Origin: Ruminobacter amylophilus
GTDB lineage: Bacteria; Pseudomonadota; Gammaproteobacteria; Enterobacterales; Succinivibrionaceae
DNA: 61,302 nucleotides
Direction: 5' to 3'
NCBI RefSeq assembly: GCF_900115655.1
Contig: NZ_FOXF01000012.1
Location: 1 to 61,302, forward strand
Shown here: positions 17,194 to 26,565 of the stretch, in pieces
How the letters are laid out: every line of letters starts with the position of its first letter
Position numbering within the stretch: the stretch's first letter is position 1
Translations under genes and position numbers: made by a program
Notes under the pieces: model-generated
What the model was told of the DNA's origin: nothing
The model's input: the letters and a program-made list of their open reading frames with translations, nothing else
Database searches by the model: none

Positions 17194-20060
17194 AATACAG
17201 TGAAATGATGAAAAAAGAGGCTGACAGATATTTTTCGGTGCTCAGGGAAAAAGCTTCCGATGAACAGTTTGCCAGAATCGAGACCATAAAGGATGAACTG
17301 TATCAGACCTTCTGTCTGAGTGATTTTGCCGGACGTTTCTTTTCACAGAGACCTGATGTTCTGTGCAGACTTATAGATTCAGGTGAATTCGGCATGAACG
17401 ACAGGGTTGAGCGTTACGGTCAGGAGCTGGATGAAATGCTGTCATCCGTCTATGATGACAATACCCTGAAAAAGAAGCTGCGTCTCTTCAGAAATGAAAA
17501 GCTGGCGGTAATCGCCCACAGACAGCTGAATCATCTTTCCGATCTTCAGGAGGAGTTCAGGCACCTTAGTGAACTGGCCGAAAAGATAATCGTAAAAACT
17601 CTGGACTACCTTTATAAAAGATGCTGTCAGGCTTTCGGCACTCCGTATTCAGCAGACGGTGAACAGCAGAAAATGCTGGTTATCGGCATGGGAAAGCTTG
17701 GCGGACGTGAGCTTAATTTCTCCTCAGACATTGATCTTATTTTCTGCTATCCGCATCGCGGAGAGACTCAGGGGGCAAGACGATCTCTGGACAATCAGGT
17801 GTTTTTCACCAGACTCGGTCAGCAGCTCATTCAGATACTGGATCAGCAGACTGCAGACGGCATCGTCTACAGAGTGGACATGCGTCTGCGTCCGTTCGGT
17901 GACAGCGGTCCTCTCGTAAGCTCTTTTGCCGCACTGGAGGATTACTATCTCAAACACGGCAGATCATGGGAACGCTATGCCATGGTCAAGGGACGTGTTC
18001 TCGGAGAGAAAACTCCTGAATCCGTTGAACTTGACAATATGCTCAGACCTTTTGTCTACAGAAGGTATCTTGATTTCGGAGCCATTGAGTCCCTGCGCAA
18101 GATGAAGGCCATGATTGAAGCCGAAGTCCGCCGTCGCCAGCTGAGAGACAATTTCAAGCTCGGTGCCGGAGGTATCAGGGAAATAGAATTCATTGCTCAG
18201 GTTTTTCAGCTTATGAGAGGCGGCCGCATGGTTTCCCTTCAGGAACGAAATCTTATGCGCGTGCTGGAAAATCTCAAGCATAACAGCTGTATCACGGAAG
18301 ACGTATACAACTGTCTGATGCCGTGTTACGTGTTTCTGCGTCAGACTGAAAACGTGCTGCAGGAAATCAATGATGAACAGACTCAGACTCTTCCTTCGGG
18401 CGAACTTAATCAGGAGCGTCTGGCAGCGGCCATGGGGTTTGAAAACTTCGCGGCCTTCTGCGAACACATTGACGGAATCATGTCCACGGTTCATGAAGAG
18501 TTCGCTCTGCTTATCAGTGATCCTGAATCAGAAACGGTGGAAGAGGATCCGGTATTTTCTGATCTGTGGCTGCTTAATCTGAATCGTGACGAAATCAGAG
18601 AAATCGTCATGAATCAGTTCAAGGATCTCAGTCAGCCTGATCTGCTGGCCGACGAGATAAAGCTTTTTAAGGATGAATGCTCCAGCAAGCCGATGGGGCC
18701 GAAGGGCAGAGCGATTCTGAACAGACTGGTGCCTTATCTTTTCAACAGCTTTGCCAATATGAAGCACGGAGCGGCAACCACATTCAAGCGTGTGTCAAAG
18801 CTGATTCTGACCATCAGTCTGCGTACCACGTATCTGCAGCTCCTTCAGGAAAATCCTCAGGCCTGCGATCAGCTGCTGAAGCTGTGCTCCGGCAGTGAAC
18901 TGATTACCGCACAGCTTACCGAACATCCGGTGCTTCTTGATGAACTGCTGATGCCTAACAGCCTGTACAAGCCGACCAGCCCTGATGATTATTCACATGA
19001 CCTGCACGAATTTCTGATGCGCGTGGAAAGTTCTGATCTTGAACATCAGATGGAGAGTCTCAGACAGTTTAAGCAGATTCAGCTGCTGCGTATCTGTGCG
19101 GCGGATCTTGTCGGTGCGCTGCCGCTTATGAAGGTGAGTGATTATCTTACTTATCTTGCTCAGGCCATTCTGAACGAGGTGGTTAATCTTACCTGGAATC
19201 AGCTGGTGGCAAAATACGGTCTTCCTTATAATGCCCATAAGCACGGAGACAAGGGGATCTGTGTGGTTGCCTACGGCAAGATGGGGGGCATAGAGCTGAG
19301 CTACGGTTCGGATCTTGATCTGGTATTCCTGTGCGACAGTGATCTGGAAAAGGAAACCGATCATCCGGAACATCCTATCTCAGACCGTATGTTTTACGGT
19401 CGTTTTGCCCAGCGTCTCATGCATCTGTTCAGCACCAGACTTTCATCGGGAGTGCTGTATGAGGTTGATGCCAGACTGAGACCGGAAGGAGAGGCAGGAC
19501 CGCTTATTTGCTCCATTTCCGGTTATGAGTCCTATCTTAACAACAAGGCTTGGACCTGGGAGCTGCAGGCGCTGGTCAGAGCCAGAGCGGTACTCGGACC
19601 GGACAGACTTGTGAAAAAGTTCAATGACATTCGTAACAGTGTTTTACGCAAGCCTCGTGATGTGGAAAAGCTTCGAGAGGAAGTAGTCAGCATGCGCTGC
19701 AAGATGAGAGCCAGTCTGATCAGGGGACCTAAGGAAGCCTTCGATACCAAGCAGGGCGAGGGCGGAATGACTGATATCGAGTTTATGGCGCAGTATCTGA
19801 CTCTTGCCAATGCTCCGACTAATCCGGATCTGGTTCTGTGGTCTGACAATGTCCGTATTTTTGAGGAATGCGCCAGACTGGGATTTATAACTGAAGACGA
19901 GGCTAAATGTCTTATCAATGCCTACCTGGACATCAGAGCCATGTATCATCATCATTCACTTCTGGGAATCAGCAGAGTGTATGACGGACACAAGCTTGAC
20001 GAGCAGCGTGAAGGCGTGAAGAGACTATGGCGTAAGATTATGCTTAAGGAAGAAGTCTGA
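17190..20060 (+). CDS. glnE: Glutamine synthetase adenylyltransferase / deadenylase
   Basis: A 956-residue bifunctional enzyme that adenylylates and deadenylylates glutamine synthetase in response to PII and glutamine. Both nucleotidyltransferase domains are intact: GMGKLGGRELNFSSDIDL (about 165-182, deadenylylase half) and AYGKMGGIELSYGSDLDL (about 692-709, adenylylase half). The central PII-response region and the C-terminal YLDIRAMYHHHSLLG block are also present. Length matches E. coli (946). The ATG overlaps the end of the CYTH gene (ATGA), so translation is likely coupled. Confidence 0.96.
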   Translation: MKYSEMMKKEADRYFSVLREKASDEQFARIETIKDELYQTFCLSDFAGRFFSQRPDVLCRLIDSGEFGMNDRVERYGQELDEMLSSVYDDNTLKKKLRLFRNEKLAVIAHRQLNHLSDLQEEFRHLSELAEKIIVKTLDYLYKRCCQAFGTPYSADGEQQKMLVIGMGKLGGRELNFSSDIDLIFCYPHRGETQGARRSLDNQVFFTRLGQQLIQILDQQTADGIVYRVDMRLRPFGDSGPLVSSFAALEDYYLKHGRSWERYAMVKGRVLGEKTPESVELDNMLRPFVYRRYLDFGAIESLRKMKAMIEAEVRRRQLRDNFKLGAGGIREIEFIAQVFQLMRGGRMVSLQERNLMRVLENLKHNSCITEDVYNCLMPCYVFLRQTENVLQEINDEQTQTLPSGELNQERLAAAMGFENFAAFCEHIDGIMSTVHEEFALLISDPESETVEEDPVFSDLWLLNLNRDEIREIVMNQFKDLSQPDLLADEIKLFKDECSSKPMGPKGRAILNRLVPYLFNSFANMKHGAATTFKRVSKLILTISLRTTYLQLLQENPQACDQLLKLCSGSELITAQLTEHPVLLDELLMPNSLYKPTSPDDYSHDLHEFLMRVESSDLEHQMESLRQFKQIQLLRICAADLVGALPLMKVSDYLTYLAQAILNEVVNLTWNQLVAKYGLPYNAHKHGDKGICVVAYGKMGGIELSYGSDLDLVFLCDSDLEKETDHPEHPISDRMFYGRFAQRLMHLFSTRLSSGVLYEVDARLRPEGEAGPLICSISGYESYLNNKAWTWELQALVRARAVLGPDRLVKKFNDIRNSVLRKPRDVEKLREEVVSMRCKMRASLIRGPKEAFDTKQGEGGMTDIEFMAQYLTLANAPTNPDLVLWSDNVRIFEECARLGFITEDEAKCLINAYLDIRAMYHHHSLLGISRVYDGHKLDEQREGVKRLWRKIMLKEEV

Positions 20061-20096
20061 AACTCCGGACTGTATAACCTTTAAAACTGTGTGTTT

Positions 20097-20130
20097 AAAC
20101 GGCTGGCTTCCGTAAGGAAACCGGCCGTTT
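20097..20130 (+). terminator. Terminator of glnE
   Basis: A 15-base stem with three mismatches (AAACGGCTGGCTTCC / GGAAACCGGCCGTTT), GTAA loop, short T-rich tail, 37 bases after glnE. It may also catch the convergent LPS operon ending at 20165. Confidence 0.75.
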
Positions 20131-20164
20131 ATTCTGTTCGGCATGTTTTAGGAATTTGAACCGT

Positions 20165-21334
20165 CTAAAGTTTTATTTTCTGAACAAAGCTTTTTACAGC
20201 CTGGGATACGGCGTTTTCATCGGCATTCCCGAAATGTCCGGTATCAAGGATGACGTTAACGGCTCCAGGTGCCCTGGCGTACCAGCGGCTGTAATTTACC
20301 ATGTTGCTGCTGTAGAAGGTGAGTTCCGGAATGTCAAAGCATGCCGCGGCATGTGCACTTCCGGTGTCAACTCCTATCATTGCGTCACATGAGGCCATGG
20401 CGATAATGATTTCCGATGCGGAAGAAAGAACTCCGGTGGTGGAAACACGACTGTTCCCGGCAAAGATGTTTCCAATGATTTTTTCTCCGTATTCCCTGTC
20501 ACCGGGACCTGTCCAGAGAACAATATGGGCTGAGGTCAGCTTCAGCAGCATGTCTATTATTTCAGTAATGATTCTTTCGCTGAATCTTCTTGATGAGGAG
20601 GCTCCGAAAGGATTGAAGATTACAGTCTTTTCTTCAGTAACGTCATTTATTTTATCCGGGGCGGCCGGAGATTTCAGAAACGCGTACTTTTCTCCCCGTC
20701 CAGGAATCCTGTCGGCAAAAAGTCGGCAGTAGCCGCGATTGATAAGCTCCGGTGAAATGCCGCCGTTTTCCAGAATTTTAAACAGCAGATCGGTCATGTG
20801 GAGACAGTCTGAGTATTTTTCATCTGAATTTCCGGAATCGTCGATACAGGCGGTGTACTGATGTATTTTCAGATTGTCACACTTAAGCGATCTGTCGAGC
20901 GTTGCCACCCATTTCGGATGCATGCGGCTGATGAGTCGTAAGTGCCGTCCCTTAAGAGTATCAAAAAGATGAATGTACAGATCCGTTCCCTTAAGCCTGT
21001 CTGCAAAGGCATCGGTTTCATTGTTTTTCGGCTTTTTGGGAAACAGAATAACCTCATCAATGAAATCTGCAGACTGATAGATTTCAGCGGTACTCTTATT
21101 GGAAAGAATGATGATTCGGCAGTCCGGGGCAAATCTTTTGAGTTCCCTGATGAAGGGCATGAAACAGATTGCGTCGCCGAGTTTTCCGTCGGCTCTGTGG
21201 ATGACGGCCTGTTTAAGCTCCTTTATGTTCAGCTTCTCTTCTGATGTCTCAAAGTCATATCTCAAGCGGCTGATAAGGTGTCTTAAAGAATCTTTGGAGT
21301 GTATGAGTGCTTTTTTTAGATTATGAAAAGACAT
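20165..21334 (-). CDS. Family 9 glycosyltransferase (heptosyltransferase-like)
   Basis: A 389-residue GT-B glycosyltransferase of family 9, which includes the LPS heptosyltransferases WaaC/WaaF/WaaQ. Visible are the N-terminal AVIHRADGKLGDAICFMPFI (family motif GxGDxxxxxP in the form GKLGDAICFMP), the donor-site block VIFNPFGASSSRRFS and the C-terminal IGVDTGSAHAAACFDIPELTFYSS. It is likely a cytoplasmic enzyme adding heptose to the LPS core, but acceptor and linkage cannot be read from sequence. It is the last gene of the LPS operon, 120 bases after the acyltransferase. Confidence 0.85.
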   Translation of the reverse strand: MSFHNLKKALIHSKDSLRHLISRLRYDFETSEEKLNIKELKQAVIHRADGKLGDAICFMPFIRELKRFAPDCRIIILSNKSTAEIYQSADFIDEVILFPKKPKNNETDAFADRLKGTDLYIHLFDTLKGRHLRLISRMHPKWVATLDRSLKCDNLKIHQYTACIDDSGNSDEKYSDCLHMTDLLFKILENGGISPELINRGYCRLFADRIPGRGEKYAFLKSPAAPDKINDVTEEKTVIFNPFGASSSRRFSERIITEIIDMLLKLTSAHIVLWTGPGDREYGEKIIGNIFAGNSRVSTTGVLSSASEIIIAMASCDAMIGVDTGSAHAAACFDIPELTFYSSNMVNYSRWYARAPGAVNVILDTGHFGNADENAVSQAVKSFVQKIKL

Positions 21335-21403
21335 GTCTTATTGATTCCTTTTATCTGTGGCCGGTCGATATCGGCTGACTCTATGTCTGATTGAATCCCG
21401 ACA

Positions 21404-21427
21404 CGGAAAAATGAAAATATTTTTCCG
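21404..21427 (-). repeat. Inverted repeat between LPS genes
   Basis: CGGAAAAAT and its perfect complement separated by 6 bases, in the gap between the acyltransferase and glycosyltransferase 9 genes. It may be an mRNA hairpin tuning expression of the distal gene; there is no separate T tail. Confidence 0.4.
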
Positions 21428-21454
21428 GTGCCGGTGCTTAAACTGCAGATAAAA

Positions 21455-22462
21455 CTACAGGTTATGGTATCTGTCGGAACCGTCGGGAGTGGTTTTGAAA
21501 CGACGGTGCAGCCACATATACTGAGGCAGAGCCTCCATAATCATGCTCTCAACCGCGTGATTGCAGGTGGTGGCATCCTGATAGTCATCACCCGTAGGAA
21601 AATCACGGATGATGTCCTTTACCACAAGTCTGTAACCTTTAAACTTTGGAAGTCTGATACTGTAGGAAGGCTGTACCACGGTATTTCTGATTTTGGCAAA
21701 TCCGGCCGTACCGGTAACTGTTGCCGCATCCTTTACCGCAAAGAACGGAGCAAAGACGTGAGGAAGTCTTTTACCGTAATCCTGATCGGGAGCGTACCAT
21801 ATAGGAAGTCCTTTCATGAGAGCCTTCACTATAGGTCTCGGTTCCTTGCGATCCACAAGATACAGATTTGATCTGGTGCGCCCCTTTACCTGCATGTATT
21901 CGATAACAGGATTGTCATTGGGACGGTATACTCCGACACCTTTCTTGATGTTGGTTCCGTAGATTCTGGCCATAAGCTCAAGAGTCACGAAATGACAGGT
22001 GAGTACCACGATTCCCTTTCCTGATTCGGCAAGCTCCCTGGCTTTTCTGAGTTCTTCCGGATCTATGTGCACCAGTCTTTTAAGACGCCATTCAGGCCAG
22101 TACCATGCCATGCCGGTTTCAAAAATGCCCATGCCGCAGTTGGCAAAGTGTTCTTTGGTCAGACGGTGTATTTCCTCGTCGGGCATGTCGGGAAAAGCCA
22201 GTTTGAAATTCTGTTCGCTTATGTGCCTGCGTCTCGGCAGAATGGCCATGGCAATGTATCCTAAAAGTCTTCCAATGGTCATGAAAACCGGATACGGCAA
22301 CAGAATGATAAGTCTCAATATCCATGAAGCAAACCACTGAGGCCAGTAGCGCGGGTGCATCATGGCCAGAGTTATTCTGGGGTTGCTCTGGGCTTTGGAA
22401 TGATATACATCCTTTGATCTTTCAACTGTTGACTTGTGAGAGTCTTTCTGGTTGTCTGTCAT
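21455..22462 (-). CDS. lpxL: Lipid A biosynthesis acyltransferase, LpxL type
   Basis: A 335-residue LpxL/HtrB-family protein that transfers a secondary acyl chain (lauroyl in E. coli) onto Kdo-lipid IVA at the inner membrane. A hydrophobic anchor lies at about residues 45-65, and the catalytic HX4E motif is CHFVTLE. Strong family blocks follow: GVYRPNDNPVIEYMQ, RSNLYLVDRKE, WYAPDQDYG. These resemble LpxL more than LpxM. The first 35 residues are polar and not conserved. Its ATG overlaps the stop of the upstream glycosyltransferase (ATGA). Confidence 0.9.
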   Translation of the reverse strand: MTDNQKDSHKSTVERSKDVYHSKAQSNPRITLAMMHPRYWPQWFASWILRLIILLPYPVFMTIGRLLGYIAMAILPRRRHISEQNFKLAFPDMPDEEIHRLTKEHFANCGMGIFETGMAWYWPEWRLKRLVHIDPEELRKARELAESGKGIVVLTCHFVTLELMARIYGTNIKKGVGVYRPNDNPVIEYMQVKGRTRSNLYLVDRKEPRPIVKALMKGLPIWYAPDQDYGKRLPHVFAPFFAVKDAATVTGTAGFAKIRNTVVQPSYSIRLPKFKGYRLVVKDIIRDFPTGDDYQDATTCNHAVESMIMEALPQYMWLHRRFKTTPDGSDRYHNL

Positions 22463-23586
22463 TTTTCCTGATTAACCTTCATGATAATGTCTGTGTAGAG
22501 AGCGGCATGCTTCCGGGCATATAATTCCGGAGCGTATTTACTGATGATTTCGTCGGCATTCTTTTTCATACGGTTTTTTAAATCGTCATCCTTTACCAGT
22601 TCCGTAATTTTCTGATAAAGATCCTCGCTGTTGCCGTTTTCAAAAAGCAGACCGTTCTGTTCATGCATGATGACTTCAGTTATGCCGTCAGTTGCTGAGG
22701 CTACAACCGGAACGTGATTATACATTACGTCCAGCAGAATGGATCCTAGTCCTTCGTTTCTTGACGGAAAAACGAAATAATCCATGGCATTTATGTAATC
22801 TGCCACGTTGTTTTTGAAGCCCAGCCATTTTACCTGAGGAAGATCCTTTGTCAGTTCCTTCAGTTCTGTTTCGTCACGTCCGCTTCCCAGAAATATAAAT
22901 ACTGCATTCGGAAGATCTTTTACAAGTTTTCTGATGGCTTCAATAAAAACCTTCTGTCCCTTATGCCTGTCCACATAAGCTCCTATGTGACCGAAAACAG
23001 GCCCTTGCCCAAGATTTTTTCTGATTCTGTCAGTTTCCTCCTGATTGCCCCGGTCGGGTGTGAACGCATCATGGATAACCGTCAGTTTACCACTTAAATT
23101 AAGGTCGCTGCCAAAGCTTTTTATTACACTGGAACGTATGGCGTTGGATACGGAGGATATGAAAGACGCATGATCATATCCGTATCTGTTGAAGGTACTG
23201 TTTTTTATCAGCTGAGGAACACGTCTGGTGATAATGTACGGAGTTTTGTACAGGGCGTGGTGTATTGCAGCAAAATGAACGGCTTTGGCTTCATGGGCAT
23301 GGATTATTTCAGCTCTTGTATTGAGAACTACGTGTCCGAACAGTTCATTCCGTACCTGGATAACCGTCAGATTGGGAATATCCTTCACGTATTCCGGCAG
23401 TTCGCCGTTTTTCCGACAGACCAGAAACTGTGTTAATTCCGGATATTCCTTCTGCAGTGTCCGGATAAGAATAACAGTCTGCCGTTCTCCTCCACGGAAC
23501 CCTGCTGCCAGGTTAACATGGCAGATTGATTTGAATTCTGGTTTGGTCTGTATGTTGTTGGTATTGCTGTTAAAGTTTGTCATCAT
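22459..23586 (-). CDS. Family 4 glycosyltransferase (LPS core or O-chain)
   Basis: A protein of about 375 residues with the GT-B fold. Family-4 signs are an acceptor-side HVNLAAGFRGGERQTV, HAHEAKA, the domain hinge at VFGHIGAYVDRHKGQKVFIEAI, FLGSGRDE and the donor motif FPSRNEGLGSILLDVM (E-x7-E type). The sugar is unknown; the operon points to LPS. Starts at 23634, 23604 and 23586 are possible. 23586 was chosen because GGCGGA lies just before it and the domain begins soon after, with moderate confidence. It overlaps the lpxL start by 4 bases. Confidence 0.85.
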   Translation of the reverse strand: MMTNFNSNTNNIQTKPEFKSICHVNLAAGFRGGERQTVILIRTLQKEYPELTQFLVCRKNGELPEYVKDIPNLTVIQVRNELFGHVVLNTRAEIIHAHEAKAVHFAAIHHALYKTPYIITRRVPQLIKNSTFNRYGYDHASFISSVSNAIRSSVIKSFGSDLNLSGKLTVIHDAFTPDRGNQEETDRIRKNLGQGPVFGHIGAYVDRHKGQKVFIEAIRKLVKDLPNAVFIFLGSGRDETELKELTKDLPQVKWLGFKNNVADYINAMDYFVFPSRNEGLGSILLDVMYNHVPVVASATDGITEVIMHEQNGLLFENGNSEDLYQKITELVKDDDLKNRMKKNADEIISKYAPELYARKHAALYTDIIMKVNQEK

Positions 23587-23673
23587 TTTTATCCGCCGTG
23601 GCATAAGGGGATTTTTTGTTTGAATTTGTGTCATGACATGACGTGCTGAGTCATGTCTTTCTGTCAGTTAGAC

Positions 23674-24450
23674 TTATTTTTTTCTGCTGTGTTCCAGAGC
23701 AATCTGGTACAGACACAGATATTTATTGAAAGTGTAGCTGCTGGCACAGGCTGAAATTAAAAAACCCATTCTGCCGTCAAGGAATCCCAGCTGCAGAAAA
23801 TACATTCTGAAAAAAGCAAACGCGGCTTTGACGAAAGGTGTGATAAAACAGCATCCCTTATGTTTTTTCTGGTATCTGTTTTTAGCCCATTCATCCGCAT
23901 ATTTTGTCTGCTTGAAAAGCAGGTTCTGATAGGTGGCATAAGTGTAGTGAATCATGCTGTTTTTGGAATTCACCGTTACGGCATCGGAAGGAAGATCCAG
24001 CTTTTCGTGAACCAGACTGTCATTGTATTTTGTATAGGTACGGTAATGAACGCGGTACACACGATCCGGGAAATAACCGCAGTGATGAATTCTTACGCCG
24101 AACACGTGATTTGCTCTGGAAATATTAAGTACTTCGTTCTGTCTGGCTTTTTTAATGAATTCCCTGATTTCATGACGAAGTTCGTCCGTAAGACGTTCAT
24201 CGGCATCAAGCCACAGACACCAGTCACAGGTGGCGTAGTTCTGCAGTTTCTGTCTCTGTTTGCCGTAGCCTTCCCATTCAGGGTGATGTACCACTCTTGC
24301 CCCGAGACCTTCCGCAATTTTTACGGTGTCATCGGTACTGCCTCCGTCCAGTACGATGATTTCGTCAGCGATGTCCTGCATTGATTTGATGCATTCGGCA
24401 ATGTTCGCACTTTCGTTTCTGGCGATTACAAGAGCTGATAATGATGCCAT
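23674..24450 (-). CDS. waaE: Family 2 glycosyltransferase, WaaE/KdtX type
   Basis: A 258-residue GT-A glycosyltransferase closely following the WaaE/KdtX pattern: MASLSALVIARNESANI, EIIVLDGGSTDDTV, the metal-binding DADER (in CLWLDADERL), NHVFGVRIHHCGYFPDRV and VHEKL. These enzymes put the first glucose on the LPS inner-core heptose in several genera. The ATG at 24450 has AAGAAGGA in front and homology begins there; an in-frame ATG 26 codons earlier does not fit. It is the first gene of the minus-strand LPS operon. Confidence 0.85.
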   Translation of the reverse strand: MASLSALVIARNESANIAECIKSMQDIADEIIVLDGGSTDDTVKIAEGLGARVVHHPEWEGYGKQRQKLQNYATCDWCLWLDADERLTDELRHEIREFIKKARQNEVLNISRANHVFGVRIHHCGYFPDRVYRVHYRTYTKYNDSLVHEKLDLPSDAVTVNSKNSMIHYTYATYQNLLFKQTKYADEWAKNRYQKKHKGCCFITPFVKAAFAFFRMYFLQLGFLDGRMGFLISACASSYTFNKYLCLYQIALEHSRKK

Positions 24451-24818
24451 ATAGTCCTTCTTAATTAATTGATGATTGGGTATGCGGACGGAATCCGTAA
24501 CCGAGCCTTTCGGTGCTTTTTCAGACACCGTGTGTATTAATGATCGTATTCAGTTAAGTTTCCGTGCATCAGCATAAATACCGTGTCGGAAAGGTCAGCC
24601 GTATCCGACAATTGATTCATTATATCAATTTAACGGAATTTGCGTACTGCTCTGTTAGCTGATTTTCTTAAGCAGGTCGGAAGAATTTGTTTCATGAGGT
24701 CGGAATACCGTTACGTGGAATACTGTTTCGATTACTTCTGCGACATGTTCAGCGCATGGACATGAACTGCTGATTTTGGGAAAATGCTCAGTAGCTGTTT
24801 CATGCAGAGGAGAATGTT
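24451..24818. other. Divergent promoter region, LPS operon / mini-kinase
   Basis: A 368-base gap. It contains two inverted repeats: TGTCGGA...TCCGACA (24584-24610) and AATTGAT-N7-ATCAATT (24610-24630), directly adjoining. Either could be an operator or hairpin. Promoters for both directions should lie here but no clear -35/-10 pair could be fixed. No gene is supported. Confidence 0.4.
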
Positions 24819-25355
24819 ATGGATATTATCAGTGTAAACAATGTCGGTTATGAAATCGTCAGACTGCTTGGAAAGGGAAAAGGCGGTTATTCTTATCTGG
24901 CCATAAAGGACGGCAAGGAGTATGTTCTCAAGCAGATCCATCATGAACCGTGTTCATATTATCAGTTTGGGGACAAAATCCAGTCCGAAATCAATGATTA
25001 CAAAAGACTTTCTGATATCGGTATCCGAATTCCGAAGATGATTGACGTTGATGTGAAAAACGAAAGGATTCTCAAGGAATATATAGATGGTGATACCATC
25101 TATGATCTCGTATGCCGGGATATGATGACAGAAGATTACATCAGTCAGGTAAGAGAAATGTGCAGCCTTCTGTATCCTGCCAACACCAATATCGATTACT
25201 TTCCTACAAATTTCGTTGTGTGTAACGGCCAGATCTATTACATCGATTTTGAATGCAACAATTACATGGATGAATGGAATTTTGAAAACTGGGGAATCAA
25301 ATACTGGTCAAAAACCCCGGAATTCATGCAGTACTGGAATGATCACAGACAGTAA
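24819..25355 (+). CDS. Minimal protein-kinase-fold protein
   Basis: A 178-residue protein with the core of a kinase fold. It has a glycine-rich loop LGKGKGGYSYLA (about 18-29), a lysine in YVLKQ (about residue 39), a catalytic-loop-like NIDYFPTNFVV (about 124-134) with N but without the usual HRD, and IYYIDFECN where DFE replaces DFG. It resembles short RIO- or LPS-kinase-like proteins seen in many gut bacteria. Target unknown; it could phosphorylate a sugar or LPS core rather than protein, given the LPS operon on the other strand. GAGGAG precedes the ATG. It is monocistronic. Confidence 0.65.
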   Translation: MDIISVNNVGYEIVRLLGKGKGGYSYLAIKDGKEYVLKQIHHEPCSYYQFGDKIQSEINDYKRLSDIGIRIPKMIDVDVKNERILKEYIDGDTIYDLVCRDMMTEDYISQVREMCSLLYPANTNIDYFPTNFVVCNGQIYYIDFECNNYMDEWNFENWGIKYWSKTPEFMQYWNDHRQ

Positions 25356-25597
25356 TTTTCTTTCCGTAGGACTGTTTTAGGTAAACTGGTTTACTGCAGT
25401 ATCCTTCCGTAGGTTGTTAAGTATTTACGGGAGGATTTTTGTCTGCAGTCTTCAGGTTTTGTGTTTATGTCAAAATAGACATTAATCGGTTAAATAACTA
25501 TTTTGTCCCGTGTGGTATACTGTTAGTGGAAAATGTGTTTTAAACTGACGGACAGCGGATGATTCTCTCCCGTTTGCCCTGTCGAAGGAATGACGTT

Positions 25598-26497
25598 ATG
25601 GCTGGCGCAAAAGATCAACTTATAGACCAAATATTTGAAATGGTGTCCGATACCCTGAGCGGAAAGAAAATAGATCAGGATAAGCTTCATGCGATTACCG
25701 CGGAAATAGAAAGTGCCACCGGCTCAAAGATCAATTCCTATGAAGACATTCAGAAGATGTATGCCGATAATGCCATGAAGGAACTCAAGGAGCTTCAGGA
25801 CAGGGAACGTAAAAACCGTATTGATTATCTGACCAAAAACTGTGAAATCAGCTCTACCTGGGAATTTGAAAACATGGATTTGACTTTCAGTCCCGAGTAC
25901 AGATCCAACGTCGAGTACTGCAAGAGATGGTGTGATACCTTTGAAATCCAGGAAAAAGGATTCAAGGATCAGAACAGCGGAGTTGTATATACCGGAGGTT
26001 CACTTGTCTGGATTTACGGAGATTACGGTGTGGGCAAGTCAATGCTTGCCGGCAGTATTGCCCACAGAATCATGCGAACCTACCTGATTGATTTCATGTT
26101 CATGCAGTGGGATACCATAAACAATAAACTGCAGCTTCTGAGCGGGTTTGATTCCAACAGGGAATACAGTGAATTCTGTCAGCAGCTTCAGACCAACAGA
26201 CTTCTGATCATTGATGAAGTGGCCGTGGCTGAAAGAAAACTTACGGAAACACAGGGAATAAGACTGGGTGAACTTCTCAGATGGAGAAAAAACAACAAGC
26301 TCAATACCATTATGATTTCCAATGCTTCTCCTGAGAAGCTGTATGATCTTGTCGGTAAATTCTGCTATGAGTCAATCAAGAACTACTCCCCTGTAATCCC
26401 CCTTAAAATGGTCGGGCCGAACAGACGTTCATCCAATATCAACGGGTTCAATGATGCTACCAAAAGCTTTACCTTTATTCCTAAGGGCAGAAAGTAA
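25598..26497 (+). CDS. dnaC: DnaC-like helicase loader ATPase
   Basis: A 299-residue AAA+ protein resembling DnaC. Its N-terminal about 115 residues are helical and would contain the helicase-binding part. The ATPase has Walker A YGDYGVGKS (about 152-160), Walker B RLLIIDEV (about 204-211), an IMISNAS sensor and a C-terminal arginine-rich PNRRSSN. It loads DnaB onto single-stranded DNA. The ATG at 25598 was chosen because AAGGA lies 8 bases upstream; the frame is open 13 codons more. It lies 68 bases upstream of ruvX. IstB-type transposon ATPases share this fold, but no istA is nearby. Confidence 0.75.
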   Translation: MAGAKDQLIDQIFEMVSDTLSGKKIDQDKLHAITAEIESATGSKINSYEDIQKMYADNAMKELKELQDRERKNRIDYLTKNCEISSTWEFENMDLTFSPEYRSNVEYCKRWCDTFEIQEKGFKDQNSGVVYTGGSLVWIYGDYGVGKSMLAGSIAHRIMRTYLIDFMFMQWDTINNKLQLLSGFDSNREYSEFCQQLQTNRLLIIDEVAVAERKLTETQGIRLGELLRWRKNNKLNTIMISNASPEKLYDLVGKFCYESIKNYSPVIPLKMVGPNRRSSNINGFNDATKSFTFIPKGRK

Positions 26498-26565
26498 AAC
26501 GCGGGCGTAAGCCGAAAAACTCTTCATGACATACGGACAACCGGGAATAATTTAAGGATTTTCAG

